DNA of 64,000 bases. Origin: UBA1952 sp965246905 (GTDB lineage: Bacteria > Bacteroidota > Bacteroidia > Chitinophagales > Chitinophagaceae). Every line of letters begins with the position of its first letter. Positions within the stretch are counted from its first letter, which is position 1. The position numbers and the translations under genes were made by a program. Location: the NCBI GenBank assembly GCA_965246905.1, contig CBDFFZ010000015.1, forward strand, positions 1 through 64,000, written 5' to 3'. The notes under the pieces are model-generated. The model did no database searches and was not told the DNA's origin. It saw only the letters and a program-made list of their open reading frames with translations. Of the stretch, positions 28,380 to 38,700 are shown piece by piece.

Positions 28380-29226
28380 CAGTTGCCGCTTAGCTTCTGC
28401 GCCGGGGAAAGTGCACCGGTGTCACCGGTATCGGCTACTCTTTTGATCTCGCCTTTCAGCGTGGTATCGGTACCGGTATAGGCATTGACCGTAAATATGC
28501 CTGATGCAGCATTCGCGGCAGTAACGCCTTCAATATTCGCACCGTCAAATGGCGATCCATCAGCGGTCACAAAGCGAACGGTATTAGTCTCTGTAGTTAC
28601 CTGATCAATGATGCTGTCTAACTGGTTTTGTGCGCTTGCATCAATATTTAAAATGGCATGTTGCGCCAGCAATACTTTGAATACAGACGCGATAAACAGC
28701 GGATGAATAATGTACCCATGCTCATCAAAAAAGAAAGATCCCCGGAAAAGCCGGTATCGTCTTTTGCATGTATGAGGCCGCCGGTTGCAGCGCTGGTATC
28801 GCCTGTTACAGCGATGAATAAGTAAGCCGGCACCTGGCGTATGGGCAGGCCGGCGGCAAACTGTGCGTTATGCGTATCAGCGTCTTCAAAAAGATTGGTA
28901 TAGAGCCTTTTCAGCCTCAATATCTGCTGCGGAAACAACCGGATGAGCACCCCGTTCTCATTTACCATGCTGCCATCCGCTTTCTGCAGGCTGATATTTA
29001 TTTTCTTCGTTCCGGAATTTACAGGCTGGAGTATCCCACTGATAGGTGCAAGCCAGTTATTGATGCCTGCATTGAGGGTAAGCGCTGCGCTGTCAAAGTT
29101 AAGACCGGTGATGGTGGTGCCTGCCACATCGCACCATTTATGTGACATTACAGGCATGGTAAAGCTAAAGCCTTCGATACCTTTTTGTTTGAGGTTCTCA
29201 AGGGTAATGTCGTCTAAAACTGCCAT
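28379..29226 (-). pseudogene. Unknown 282-residue protein of the giant-protein cluster, one frameshift
   Basis: Read through one missing base this is a 282-residue protein with no signal peptide or membrane segment. Piece 1 (ATG 29226, AVLDDITLENLKQKGIEGF) covers the first ~165 residues. At 28727-28732 a six-base T run (minus strand) should have seven; beyond it the second frame gives FFDEHGYIIHPLFIASVFKV and goes on to TGA at 28379. The product is beta-rich at first and ends with a Thr/Asn/Asp-rich segment. I recognise no domain. Its place between the 1134-aa and PLD-like genes, with a TGATG overlap to the latter, ties it to the cluster. Confidence 0.55.
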
Positions 29227-29306
29227 AAAATGATTTTACTTTTCTGAAGAATTCAGGAACATGATTTGCATGCAATTCCCGGTATTATAAAAGATCTATC
29301 CTTTAA

Positions 29307-32300
29307 TTATGGGCCTTCCGCAATCTCCGCAGCCCTTCCTAAAGGATCGATAATGCGGATGAGCAGTCGCGGAACGGTCTTTTTCACGCCAATAGAAAAC
29401 AGCGTGATACCTGTGCTTACATTTGTTGGCTTCCGCTTAATGGCAGGCCAAGTATTAGCAACTGCTGTAGAAGCCGGAGCAAGATCCGCAGCGGCCACTG
29501 ATGTTTCCGAAGCCGTAAATATTTTCAGAAGCGTGCGTTTGTTATCCGCATCCAGCGAGTAGAGCTCAATGATGGTCTTACCAAGATCGATCAGGTCGAA
29601 AGGAGCGGTGGTTCTAAGCTTTATCACCCGGCTGGCAGCATTTGCCGCAGGCGCGCCATTGAATAATAAAGTGGGCGGAATATCGGGCGGAAAAAAAATA
29701 GTTTCTGTAGCCGACGGCTCGCTTTCTCCGCGAAAAAGGCCACGCGTTGGGTCTGCCTGCCCTATTGCTACTGCCTGGAATGTATAAGGCCTCCAGCTTC
29801 CATGAACTATTGCAGTTTCAACATATTTACCACTATAAGTTGCGCCGTCCAGCATGCGCATGGTATGCGGTTTCCAGTCTGCATCGGTGAATTCGTAAAC
29901 GGGTAATCCCATTGCACCAACATCACTACCAACCATTATTTTCCGGGTGCTGTACAGGTTAAAGCCATCGGGTATAAGGCCATTACCATTGAGCAACTGT
30001 ACCCGTATGCCCTTTACTTCCTCATCCGTAACGGGATCCTGCTTTTTAAATTTCACTACCCGTAGCATGGGCGCAGCAGGTTTTTGCAATTGCGGCACGG
30101 CAAAGAATACGGCGTTGCTTTTACCGGATTCTATATTGGCCGTGTTGATAGAGGATACCTGGTATAAGGTCATCACCTTTGAGGAGCCCGGAATCTCCAG
30201 TTCAACAGATGTGCCGCGGATCATCTCCCGCGTAAGCCGGTTGAAAGCGCGCTGGCAGAGGTTGCTGTATTTTGCCTGTGCCAGCAGATCGCGAAGCTGG
30301 GTAGCCCTGCCCGCCAAAGAGTCGGTAAGCGGCCTTAACTGCCTGCTTTCATCGCCGGGGAAATCATTTTTGAGTGGCTGATCCAATGCTGCGCGAATGG
30401 CGGTTTCACTGGCTTCCCATACATAATAGCCAAGCGCATTTGCAGCTACAGGCCATTGCAGCCTGCCTCTGCCAAGCTTTGTGGCGTCCGGCATAGCGGT
30501 AAATTGTACTGTGGCAGGCAGCACCGTAGCTGCAGGCGGCCTGGGGTCTTCCATCCTTGCCTGATAGCCCTCGCTCCAGTCTCCCCAGTCTTCAGGCATC
30601 GGTAGCGCGCGCACTGTTTCCAGCCCGCGCACATATATGGCATAGGCAATGCTATGCGGCGCACCTGCGGGAAAAGCGGCCATAATATGATCTGCCACCA
30701 GCTTAATTTTTCTCAGATCCGTTGGCGTCTCTACGGTATTGGTGATTTTATAAACTGAGATACCTGCGATTGCGGGACTGATGAAAGGATTGCCGGATGC
30801 ATCGAAGCTGATGGAGATAACCGGCGTACCGGCATCTACGGAAGTGAGCGAAAAATGACTGGGATGCGTAGCAGGAGGAAGGGCATTCGCTGCATTAAAA
30901 AAGGCGCCGGAAACTTCGATACGGGATGGAGTGCGGTCGGCCCAGTTCCATCCCAATTCTACTTCGAGCGTGCAGGGCACATTCGGGTTTACCGGCGACA
31001 GGTCGCTGGTTATATCCGGGTTTGTTTTAAAGAGGCGGATGCTCATAACGCCCGGGTTTTGCGGTGCGGGAGCTACAGCTACATGGTTCAGCCTTATAAA
31101 ATTGCTCCAACGCCCGAATACATCCCAGCCAGCAACAAAATACTTATGCACTTCGCTTCCCCGTATAGGTAACGGCTCTTCGGGCTGCACCATAACGAAT
31201 TTATCATTGTCCCCGGCCTCTTCAGCAGGCAGCACCTGCTCATCGGGGTTAGTACTTTGTGCCTTTGGCGTGTAGGTGCTGTAGTTATGATAGGCATTTG
31301 CGGAAAAATCATAGGGCGCATTCAACACATCAGATACCCCGTTTTTGTAGCTTACGATCAGGCCGCAGCCCTGGGGCAGTGCCGTTTTATCCCAGCGCAG
31401 CTTTACGGCTTCTGTAAATATATGGTCGGCGCTTTCCGGGCGGTTGGTGCGCACGGTAAGCACTTCCGGATTTATAGGTGCCTGCGGCAGATCCCGCTCA
31501 TCGCTGAGCGCGCAAAATTCAGTCTTATGGGAAAGGTCATTAAAAAAAGGAAGCGGCGGGATATTTTCATAAGGCCTGACTATGTACTGCGCCGTAACCA
31601 TATAATCGTAGCCAAAAGCCTGCGTTGAGACATTTACTTTGGTAGTTGCGGCTTTATAATCATTTGCAGTATGAGCGTAGGCTGCTTTAGCCACAAAATC
31701 CGTAGTACCGAAACCAAGGCAGAGCGCTGCCGGGCTTTCTGTAGATATGCTCAGCAAAGTAGTGCCTACTACCGGTATAAGCGCATCGGCATTATCGGGC
31801 GGTGGGCCGCCGGGCTGATGTATGCCCGGCACCGTTATTGTTGCGGCAAAGGCTGGCTGACGGTCCTTTTTAAAATAGGATTCATCGTCGGAATCAGTAA
31901 GGCAATCGGAGATGAGCGGTAAAATAGTTCCTTCCGCATCATTAAAATATCTGGCGGTATCGACTGCCTTCCATGTGGGGTCGGGCACCTGTATATCACC
32001 GGCTGAAGGAGGGGTGATGAATAAAAGCTCGCCGATTTTCAGCCGCTGCAATGATGCCGTTCTGGGATCGGTAAGAGCGGCTACATATCCCTGATGATCG
32101 CCATGGTAGCCCTGTGGCCCGCCAATCTGGCCCGATTTCAATGGGAGGCCTGTTATCTGGATCAGCTCCCAGTCATCGGCATCCAGCATAGCCTGCATAC
32201 TGATACCGGTAATGCCACTGAGGGTACCGGTGCCGGTAATGACAAAGCCTGCGGTGAACGGGCATTTAAACAGGAAGGATTCGGATGCATTTGCAGTCTT

Positions 32301-32711
32301 CATTTTACCGGTCATTGCCTTCCGGTCGCGATCGAAAGGCGTGATGGTAAGCCGCTGCCCCGGAGCCACTGTTACCATTACCGAGGTGAGATACATTTCC
32401 TGGCCTTGGGGGAAGCTGAATTCACGCACTGCATTATTGAGCACCACATCAACCGATACAATGGTGAAGCGATGAAATTTATCGTTGTACACGCTCCTTC
32501 TGCGATACACTTTAAAAGGCTTTCGGGGAAAGCCAAACTCAGGATGCATATTCCAGCGGAGACCGACCGGCAGCATATCGCTGCTTATTTTAAGCTCGCG
32601 CAGCGTCTGCTGCTTTTTCATCTCTAAGATCAGCTTCTGCATTTTTCCCTGCTCCACAGCCTGTATAAGGGGTGTGGTAAAAAGCTGGAAGTATGGTGTT
32701 GCAATGCGCAT
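29307..32711 (-). CDS. Unknown 1134-residue beta-sandwich-rich protein
   Basis: An intact 1134-residue frame from ATG 32711. There is no signal peptide: the N-terminus is a Lys-rich amphipathic helix (QAVEQGKMQKLILEMKKQQ), then KVYRRRSVYNDKFHRFTIV. The rest is mostly beta structure with several segments that resemble fibronectin type III-like sandwiches, for example VKLRWDKTALPQGCGLIVSY, RLQWPVAANALGYYVWEASE and PDGFNLYST. A short helical insert lies near 800-850. No enzyme motif is visible. It lies 68 nt downstream of the 2485-aa gene and 80 nt upstream of the 282-aa gene on the same strand, so it should be cotranscribed. It could be a structural scaffold or baseplate-like protein, but that is speculation. 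Confidence 0.7.
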   Translation of the reverse strand: MRIATPYFQLFTTPLIQAVEQGKMQKLILEMKKQQTLRELKISSDMLPVGLRWNMHPEFGFPRKPFKVYRRRSVYNDKFHRFTIVSVDVVLNNAVREFSFPQGQEMYLTSVMVTVAPGQRLTITPFDRDRKAMTGKMKTANASESFLFKCPFTAGFVITGTGTLSGITGISMQAMLDADDWELIQITGLPLKSGQIGGPQGYHGDHQGYVAALTDPRTASLQRLKIGELLFITPPSAGDIQVPDPTWKAVDTARYFNDAEGTILPLISDCLTDSDDESYFKKDRQPAFAATITVPGIHQPGGPPPDNADALIPVVGTTLLSISTESPAALCLGFGTTDFVAKAAYAHTANDYKAATTKVNVSTQAFGYDYMVTAQYIVRPYENIPPLPFFNDLSHKTEFCALSDERDLPQAPINPEVLTVRTNRPESADHIFTEAVKLRWDKTALPQGCGLIVSYKNGVSDVLNAPYDFSANAYHNYSTYTPKAQSTNPDEQVLPAEEAGDNDKFVMVQPEEPLPIRGSEVHKYFVAGWDVFGRWSNFIRLNHVAVAPAPQNPGVMSIRLFKTNPDITSDLSPVNPNVPCTLEVELGWNWADRTPSRIEVSGAFFNAANALPPATHPSHFSLTSVDAGTPVISISFDASGNPFISPAIAGISVYKITNTVETPTDLRKIKLVADHIMAAFPAGAPHSIAYAIYVRGLETVRALPMPEDWGDWSEGYQARMEDPRPPAATVLPATVQFTAMPDATKLGRGRLQWPVAANALGYYVWEASETAIRAALDQPLKNDFPGDESRQLRPLTDSLAGRATQLRDLLAQAKYSNLCQRAFNRLTREMIRGTSVELEIPGSSKVMTLYQVSSINTANIESGKSNAVFFAVPQLQKPAAPMLRVVKFKKQDPVTDEEVKGIRVQLLNGNGLIPDGFNLYSTRKIMVGSDVGAMGLPVYEFTDADWKPHTMRMLDGATYSGKYVETAIVHGSWRPYTFQAVAIGQADPTRGLFRGESEPSATETIFFPPDIPPTLLFNGAPAANAASRVIKLRTTAPFDLIDLGKTIIELYSLDADNKRTLLKIFTASETSVAAADLAPASTAVANTWPAIKRKPTNVSTGITLFSIGVKKTVPRLLIRIIDPLGRAAEIAEGP

Positions 32712-32779
32712 AGGTGCTGGCTTTTAATTTTTACAACAATGATGTTTATGCAGGTTTTTTTCTGCCGGTATTATAGGTG

Positions 32780-35700
32780 CTATTCTTCCCATGGCGCTTT
32801 CCCGGTAAGCTTCAGGTCATAGATTATGGCTGCCTTTTCAGCAAGGTCATATAATGTGCTTGGCGTCTGTACCAGCTCTATCGTCAGTTGCCTACCGGTA
32901 GCAGGCCAGGTCATTGCCCGGAAGAAGACCAGGGTTCTGGTGCCGCCGCTCGATCTTACAAAATGGCTTACCACATTCTGCCCGGCTTTCTGCCGCAGTA
33001 TCATGGCTTCCGTAAGCTTGTTCTGAATAACCACGAATGCCGGATCAGTAATCTCATCCTGCTGGTTCTTTACCGGTACCGGCCCGGGCTCGGTACGCAT
33101 GCGCCATACCGGCTCTGCAGATTCTATGAGCAGGCCATACGGCACGAAATCACCGGCGCTATTATTCCATAATAGTGTACAGGCTGTATGGCTTAGATCA
33201 TCTTTCTGAGCTATGCCGGCCCCGGTTACAGCGTTTTCAAATTCCACATCCGTGATGATGTGCACACTTGCCGGTGCACTGGCTGCAGGCATACCAGTAA
33301 TGGCTGTTTTCAGGGCCTTATTATATATCTTCCCGGTTTGGATTTCCTGTACAAAATCATTGAGATCAGCAAAGCGACTGGTAGTAAATGCACGCCTGTA
33401 GAAAGGAATGGCAGCCTGCCCTGCAGCAATTGCATCCGGCTCATTGAACTCGATATCGAATGTATAGGACATGAGCGGCTTTAGCTGGAATGGCGTTGTA
33501 TATGCAGCATGATCCGGCAGGTTTATCTCCCCGTGGCAAGGTAAAAGCCCGCCTGCAATAAGACTAAGAATCGTATCCCGATATGCCGAAAGCACAGACG
33601 CTGCAACCGGCTCTAAGCTATGCACAAGATCCGGGCTATTACCGACCGGTATGCCATCTGCCCCCCTTATTACGCCTTTCAGCGTTTTACCGTAAGCTGC
33701 CAGCATCTGCAGGAAAGAGGCATCATTAAACACCACTTTTATTGCATCTTCATAAAAATGAAAGCGCTCATCCATTTCGGGCGTTGCACCGAGCACATAA
33801 GACTTCAGCTCCTTTGGTGGTGCAGTGTCTGTTTTAAAAGCAAAATTCTGCACTCCGGTTGTGGTGCCGATCACCGCATTCTCCCTTATTTTCTTAACCT
33901 CATAATTTACATGCATGATGTAAACGGTACCGGGTTTCAGCAGGGGTACCATTATATTATTACCAAGGTAGCCATCGATCGTATTCTGCTCGGTTTCCAG
34001 CACTCCGGTCATTGTATCATGCTGCACGATCTCACTTAGCTGCAGGGTTTCCACTGCGCTGATAAACATTACGGGCCGGTGCTCCTGCGCACTAAAGGTG
34101 GAAATGCGGATGCGGGTGCACTGCTCGGACCGGGGCTTTACTTCAAACGTGATACGCTCATAGCCATTGAAATAATGTGAATGCAAATAGAGCACAACCG
34201 GTACAACATTTTCGCGCCATGGCAATGCGGCATCGAGCCAGTCGGCCGGCAGATCGGTAAGCGGATTGGTAATAAATTTAGGTGGAAGACTATCGAGCGT
34301 GGCACTGTGCAGCACATTATTCATTGCATCGAGCTCCTCTATAATAATCAGCGCCGCTGACTTTATGCTTACAGCTCCATAGAAAGTGATCGCTTCGCAA
34401 GGCCCTGTTTCAAAGATAACCTCGCTGTAGTATTTTCTTTTGGCAATGTATTCCTTTAAGCCATCGAGCAACTGTTGCCGGTCCTTGTCATCCTTCTTCC
34501 ACCTGCCCTGATAGGGTAATTGCAGGCTCCGGAAGCACCGTGCATATTTTGCAAGATTGTTCTTATCATTCCGTCCACCTCTTTCATAGCATATCTCTAC
34601 AAACTGGCCGGTGAAATCCCGGTTGTAGATGAGCACATATTTAATAGAAGCCGCTGATAGCGTGAGGTCAAATAATGGATTGTTGCGGTCTTCCTCTTTA
34701 TGAATGAAGGTCTGCTGATCAACAAGAGCGCCGTGCTCATCGTAGGCATAAGCGATGAGCCTTGCCTTTAATTTAAAGCTCGTAAAATTCAGGATGATCG
34801 CCTGGACAGGATCTCCGATCACATCGATCCGCATATACTCCCGGATGCTCAGGCCAATCGTTTTCCGTATCGAGCGGAAATGCGTTCTGTACGGGCTTTC
34901 AAAAGGTCTGAACTCACCGAATTCAGTAAAACCTTTGGCTTTGCTGTAGACAGAACGTTTTTCGGCAGCGCTGTATATCCTCAGATCCTTTTCTATGATG
35001 AGCGGGTTTGGCTGGTAGCTTACTTTTTCACGCGTAAGCTTAAAGCATTTTCTCTGCGCCTGCGATGGCAGCGGCATATCGGGGAGAATAAGGCCTACTA
35101 TTCTTGCCGGCACAGTATAATCCACACCCAGCTCATTCAATACCATACCAGCCGTTGAGGTAGCGGCATCCTGCCGGGGCTGGTAAACTTTCATGATCGT
35201 GTTGACTGGCGTTGCCCTTATTGTGCCATCCGGATCGGGCTTTGCAATGCCATTCAGCAACCATCCGCCCGCAGAGGTGCCTATAGGCTGGCCGCAGAAA
35301 GTGAAGAGCACCGGCGCAGGAGGTGCAGGCCGTTTACAGGCATTCTCCCATCGGATGGTGATGTTTTTCTGAAGGTCGGTGCTGCGCTCCAGAGCATGTT
35401 CTGTAGCCGTTGGTACGCGGCTGAAAGTAGCAAGATCGATCGAGGTATCGCTGAGGCTTGCGCCGTTGGGACGATCCACACGCCACACGCTCGGTGGTAT
35501 GCCGTCGGGACTGGCGTAAGCTGTGCCGTTCTGCTCGGTAAGCGTTATGCTTTGCAGCTTGTACTCAATTGAATTTCCCTCGCCCAAACTTTGCACACCA
35601 TTGGTACCGCTGATATTTCCTGGTGAAGCTACAAATGATGCGGCGGCGAACCCTGCATCTAAAAGCGGCGACGTATTGAACTGAAGCACCGGCACGGTAT

Positions 35701-38700
35701 CGATTGGTACCACCGGTAGCTTAGACGGATCTGCAATGGCCGTGCTATTGCCCAGCGGAATAGCATTGCCGAGACTCGCATCTATAGGCCTGCTGCTACC
35801 CTGCCCGCCCGTAAGCGCCTGAGAGAAACTTTGCAGGTACATGCCGCGCACCAGTGGCGGCGCATCAAAATCAAAAACCTTATCACCAATAGTAATGCCG
35901 ACACAGGCGGAAATATCGAAGAAGAACAAGTCGATGCTTCCGCATACCTCGCCCTTCATATAAACTTTGTAATCTACAGGATGTGAGCCGGGTATCTGCG
36001 ACACGATTATATCAAAATGGCCGCTTGCTCCTATGCTGGCAACGACCAATCTTAAGCGGCCGCTAAAATACATGGTGCCGATAACCAGGAAGGGCGAGAA
36101 CGATACGCCAAGATGTGCGCCTGCAGATAATTTAAGATAGATGCCAATCGATTCATCGCCTAAAACCAATGAGCATTCCAATCCGGCTGCAACGGCGATT
36201 CCCCTCAGGGTTTTCCCCTGCATGATCTGTGGCACGCGGCTGATGGACGGATAAGTAAGATCATTGCCCTGGATCATTAAATAGGCGCTGCCGCGAACAA
36301 TACCCAAAACCATTGCTGAAGCCGGATTTGAGATAGTGCCAACATACAGGTGCCAGTTGGATGGCGACTGCAGGTCGAAGAATAATTCTATCGGCAGGGC
36401 GACACTGAGTATGCTCTTGATCTCGAAGCTTACCAACACGCCCAGTGTAAGTGTTTTCCGGTTAAAATCCAGATCGATGATGCCGATAATGCCGGTGGTA
36501 AGCACAGAAGCAGGATTGGCGGGCTGCGATGGCAACAGGGAAACGAGCTTCATCTTCACCATGATCAGGATGCGCGGCCCCGGAAGCTCCAGTACCAGCA
36601 TACCCTGGAAATTCATCAGGATGCCGCCATCGATTGTTCCTAAGATAACGCCTATGCCAAACGACCATTTATCCATTGCCATTTGCCACATCCGGTCACC
36701 GGCACTGTTTTTCAACTTCGTTGGGTCTCCCTCCGCCTTTACTAACCAGCCCAGTGCCGGGCCTACAGCCGACGTTGGATCAGGCGAGCTTTCGAGGCGT
36801 TTATAGTGCATGGCAAACAGGCCCATGAAGCCGTAAATGCCCAGCCCCGTCTGAAATAAAATAATAGGAGTGGGAAACTCGACCCGCAGCCCCACGAATA
36901 CACTCACTGCATCTCTGCCGGTAGTGCTGTCGTGCAAAGTGCCCAAACCAATATTGGCGCTCACCCGCACTTTCAGGGCTACTAAAGTGAGGTCCAGCGC
37001 GCCTTCCACGCCTTTGGCATGAATGGTATTGCCATTCTCGTCCGGTATATCGGCATCAATCACTTCTACAAAACCATTGCCCACTAGTACGCCTGGTATA
37101 TTTACCCTTACACCGCTCGGAATGATCTGCGGCGGGCCAACGGGATCTAAAGGAATCTTTAATTTAAAACGATCCACCGTTATTACACCGAGGTCCACCT
37201 TAATGGCAAAATCCACCTCCAGCGTTACGGGGTTAAACCGCGCAAGGCGTGCGCCTACGATGTTGAACAGCGCTCCAAGCGGATCAGGCAGGCTGAACAG
37301 GGAAGGATCACTCAGATCGAGGTCATAGCCTTTTGAGCTATCGAATACAGGCCTATAGGAAACTCCTTTGTAGGCGGGCGTAGTACCGGATGCCGGCAGA
37401 TCGGCGTAATGAATATTGAAACCGATTGCTTTATAGCGCGCCTTCAACGGCGGAGGCAGCGGAAGCGTAGCGCCGGGTAGCCTGTTGCGGCCAATGCCCA
37501 ATGCCTCGATAATGATATCGAACTGCACTTCATAATCAAAAACAAGCCCGATGTCTAACGAGCGAAGCGGTTCACCCGCCTTGGGAACCACGAATTTCGA
37601 TCTTGCCTCGCCGCCATAAAGGATGATCTTTCTGGTTCTGAAAACATTGAGTCCGCCAATCGCTACAGGCACACCAATACTGAGACCAAGCTCGACCCAT
37701 GCCCCTGCATCGTGGCTGTTATTACCTGCGGAAGTTGCAGCCTGGTTTATGATTGGCGCAAATAAAAGAAGGGCACCGAAAATGTTTTTAAAGCGGTCGT
37801 CTCTGTTCGCATTATTGTCCATGTGCAATAAGCCGTCCGTATCGCGCTCGTCGCTGTGCAGCAGGAAATTCAGGGTCGTTTCACTGGTTGCCTTGTCGTA
37901 TTCGTAAGTGAGCTTAAAATCCAGCTCGCCATCGTGCGCGTTGCCATGTTGTAGATTTAGCGTACCGCCGTTTTCCGGTGCCGCTGCGGCATCGGTAATT
38001 CCGGTACGGATATTTTTCTCCAGCTCCGTTTCAAAATCTATCTTGCCGTACAGCTCGAGCAGAGACAGCTTATTCCGCTCCACTTTTACGCGGATGCCAA
38101 GCTGTTTTACCACCGGCGGCATATTGTTGGGGAAGGGGGGAGCGGGAGGAGGTGTACCTACTACGGCCGGCGGCTGATGGCCCTGGGGTTGTGGCGGCGG
38201 AGGTGCGGCTGGCCTGCTTAAAGTAGCAGTAATAGAATGTTGCGGTACGCCGGGGGTGGAAGTAAAAGTAACTATGGCTACCCGGTTGGTGCCAGACCTT
38301 GGGTTGGTAGCATCGGGCAGGGGCGTGCTGTGGCCTGTAGCGCCCGTCGTTACGGGAATACCGGAATAGGTAGCGCTTAATAAAGCCGTTGCAACCGTAA
38401 GCCTTCTTTCTGAAAGGAGCTGATCATAATTAGCATTGCCCTCATTTTCATTGCTTGCATGAGTGGCGATGTTGAGCGATGTAACCTGGCCCGCATTGGG
38501 CAGGTTTCTGAGAAATGTATCCCTGGAGCTGTTAAAACCCGGAACAGAGGTGCCGGGGCTGCTGTAGCTGTCCACCTCTTCGGGAGTGGGGTGGCCAAAA
38601 GGAAACTGTAATATTCTTGAAGGAAAGCTGCCACCTGCCGGCACGGCAGGAAAATCAACGGTTACATTGTAATTGCTGCCATTGGGCACCTCTACCTGCA

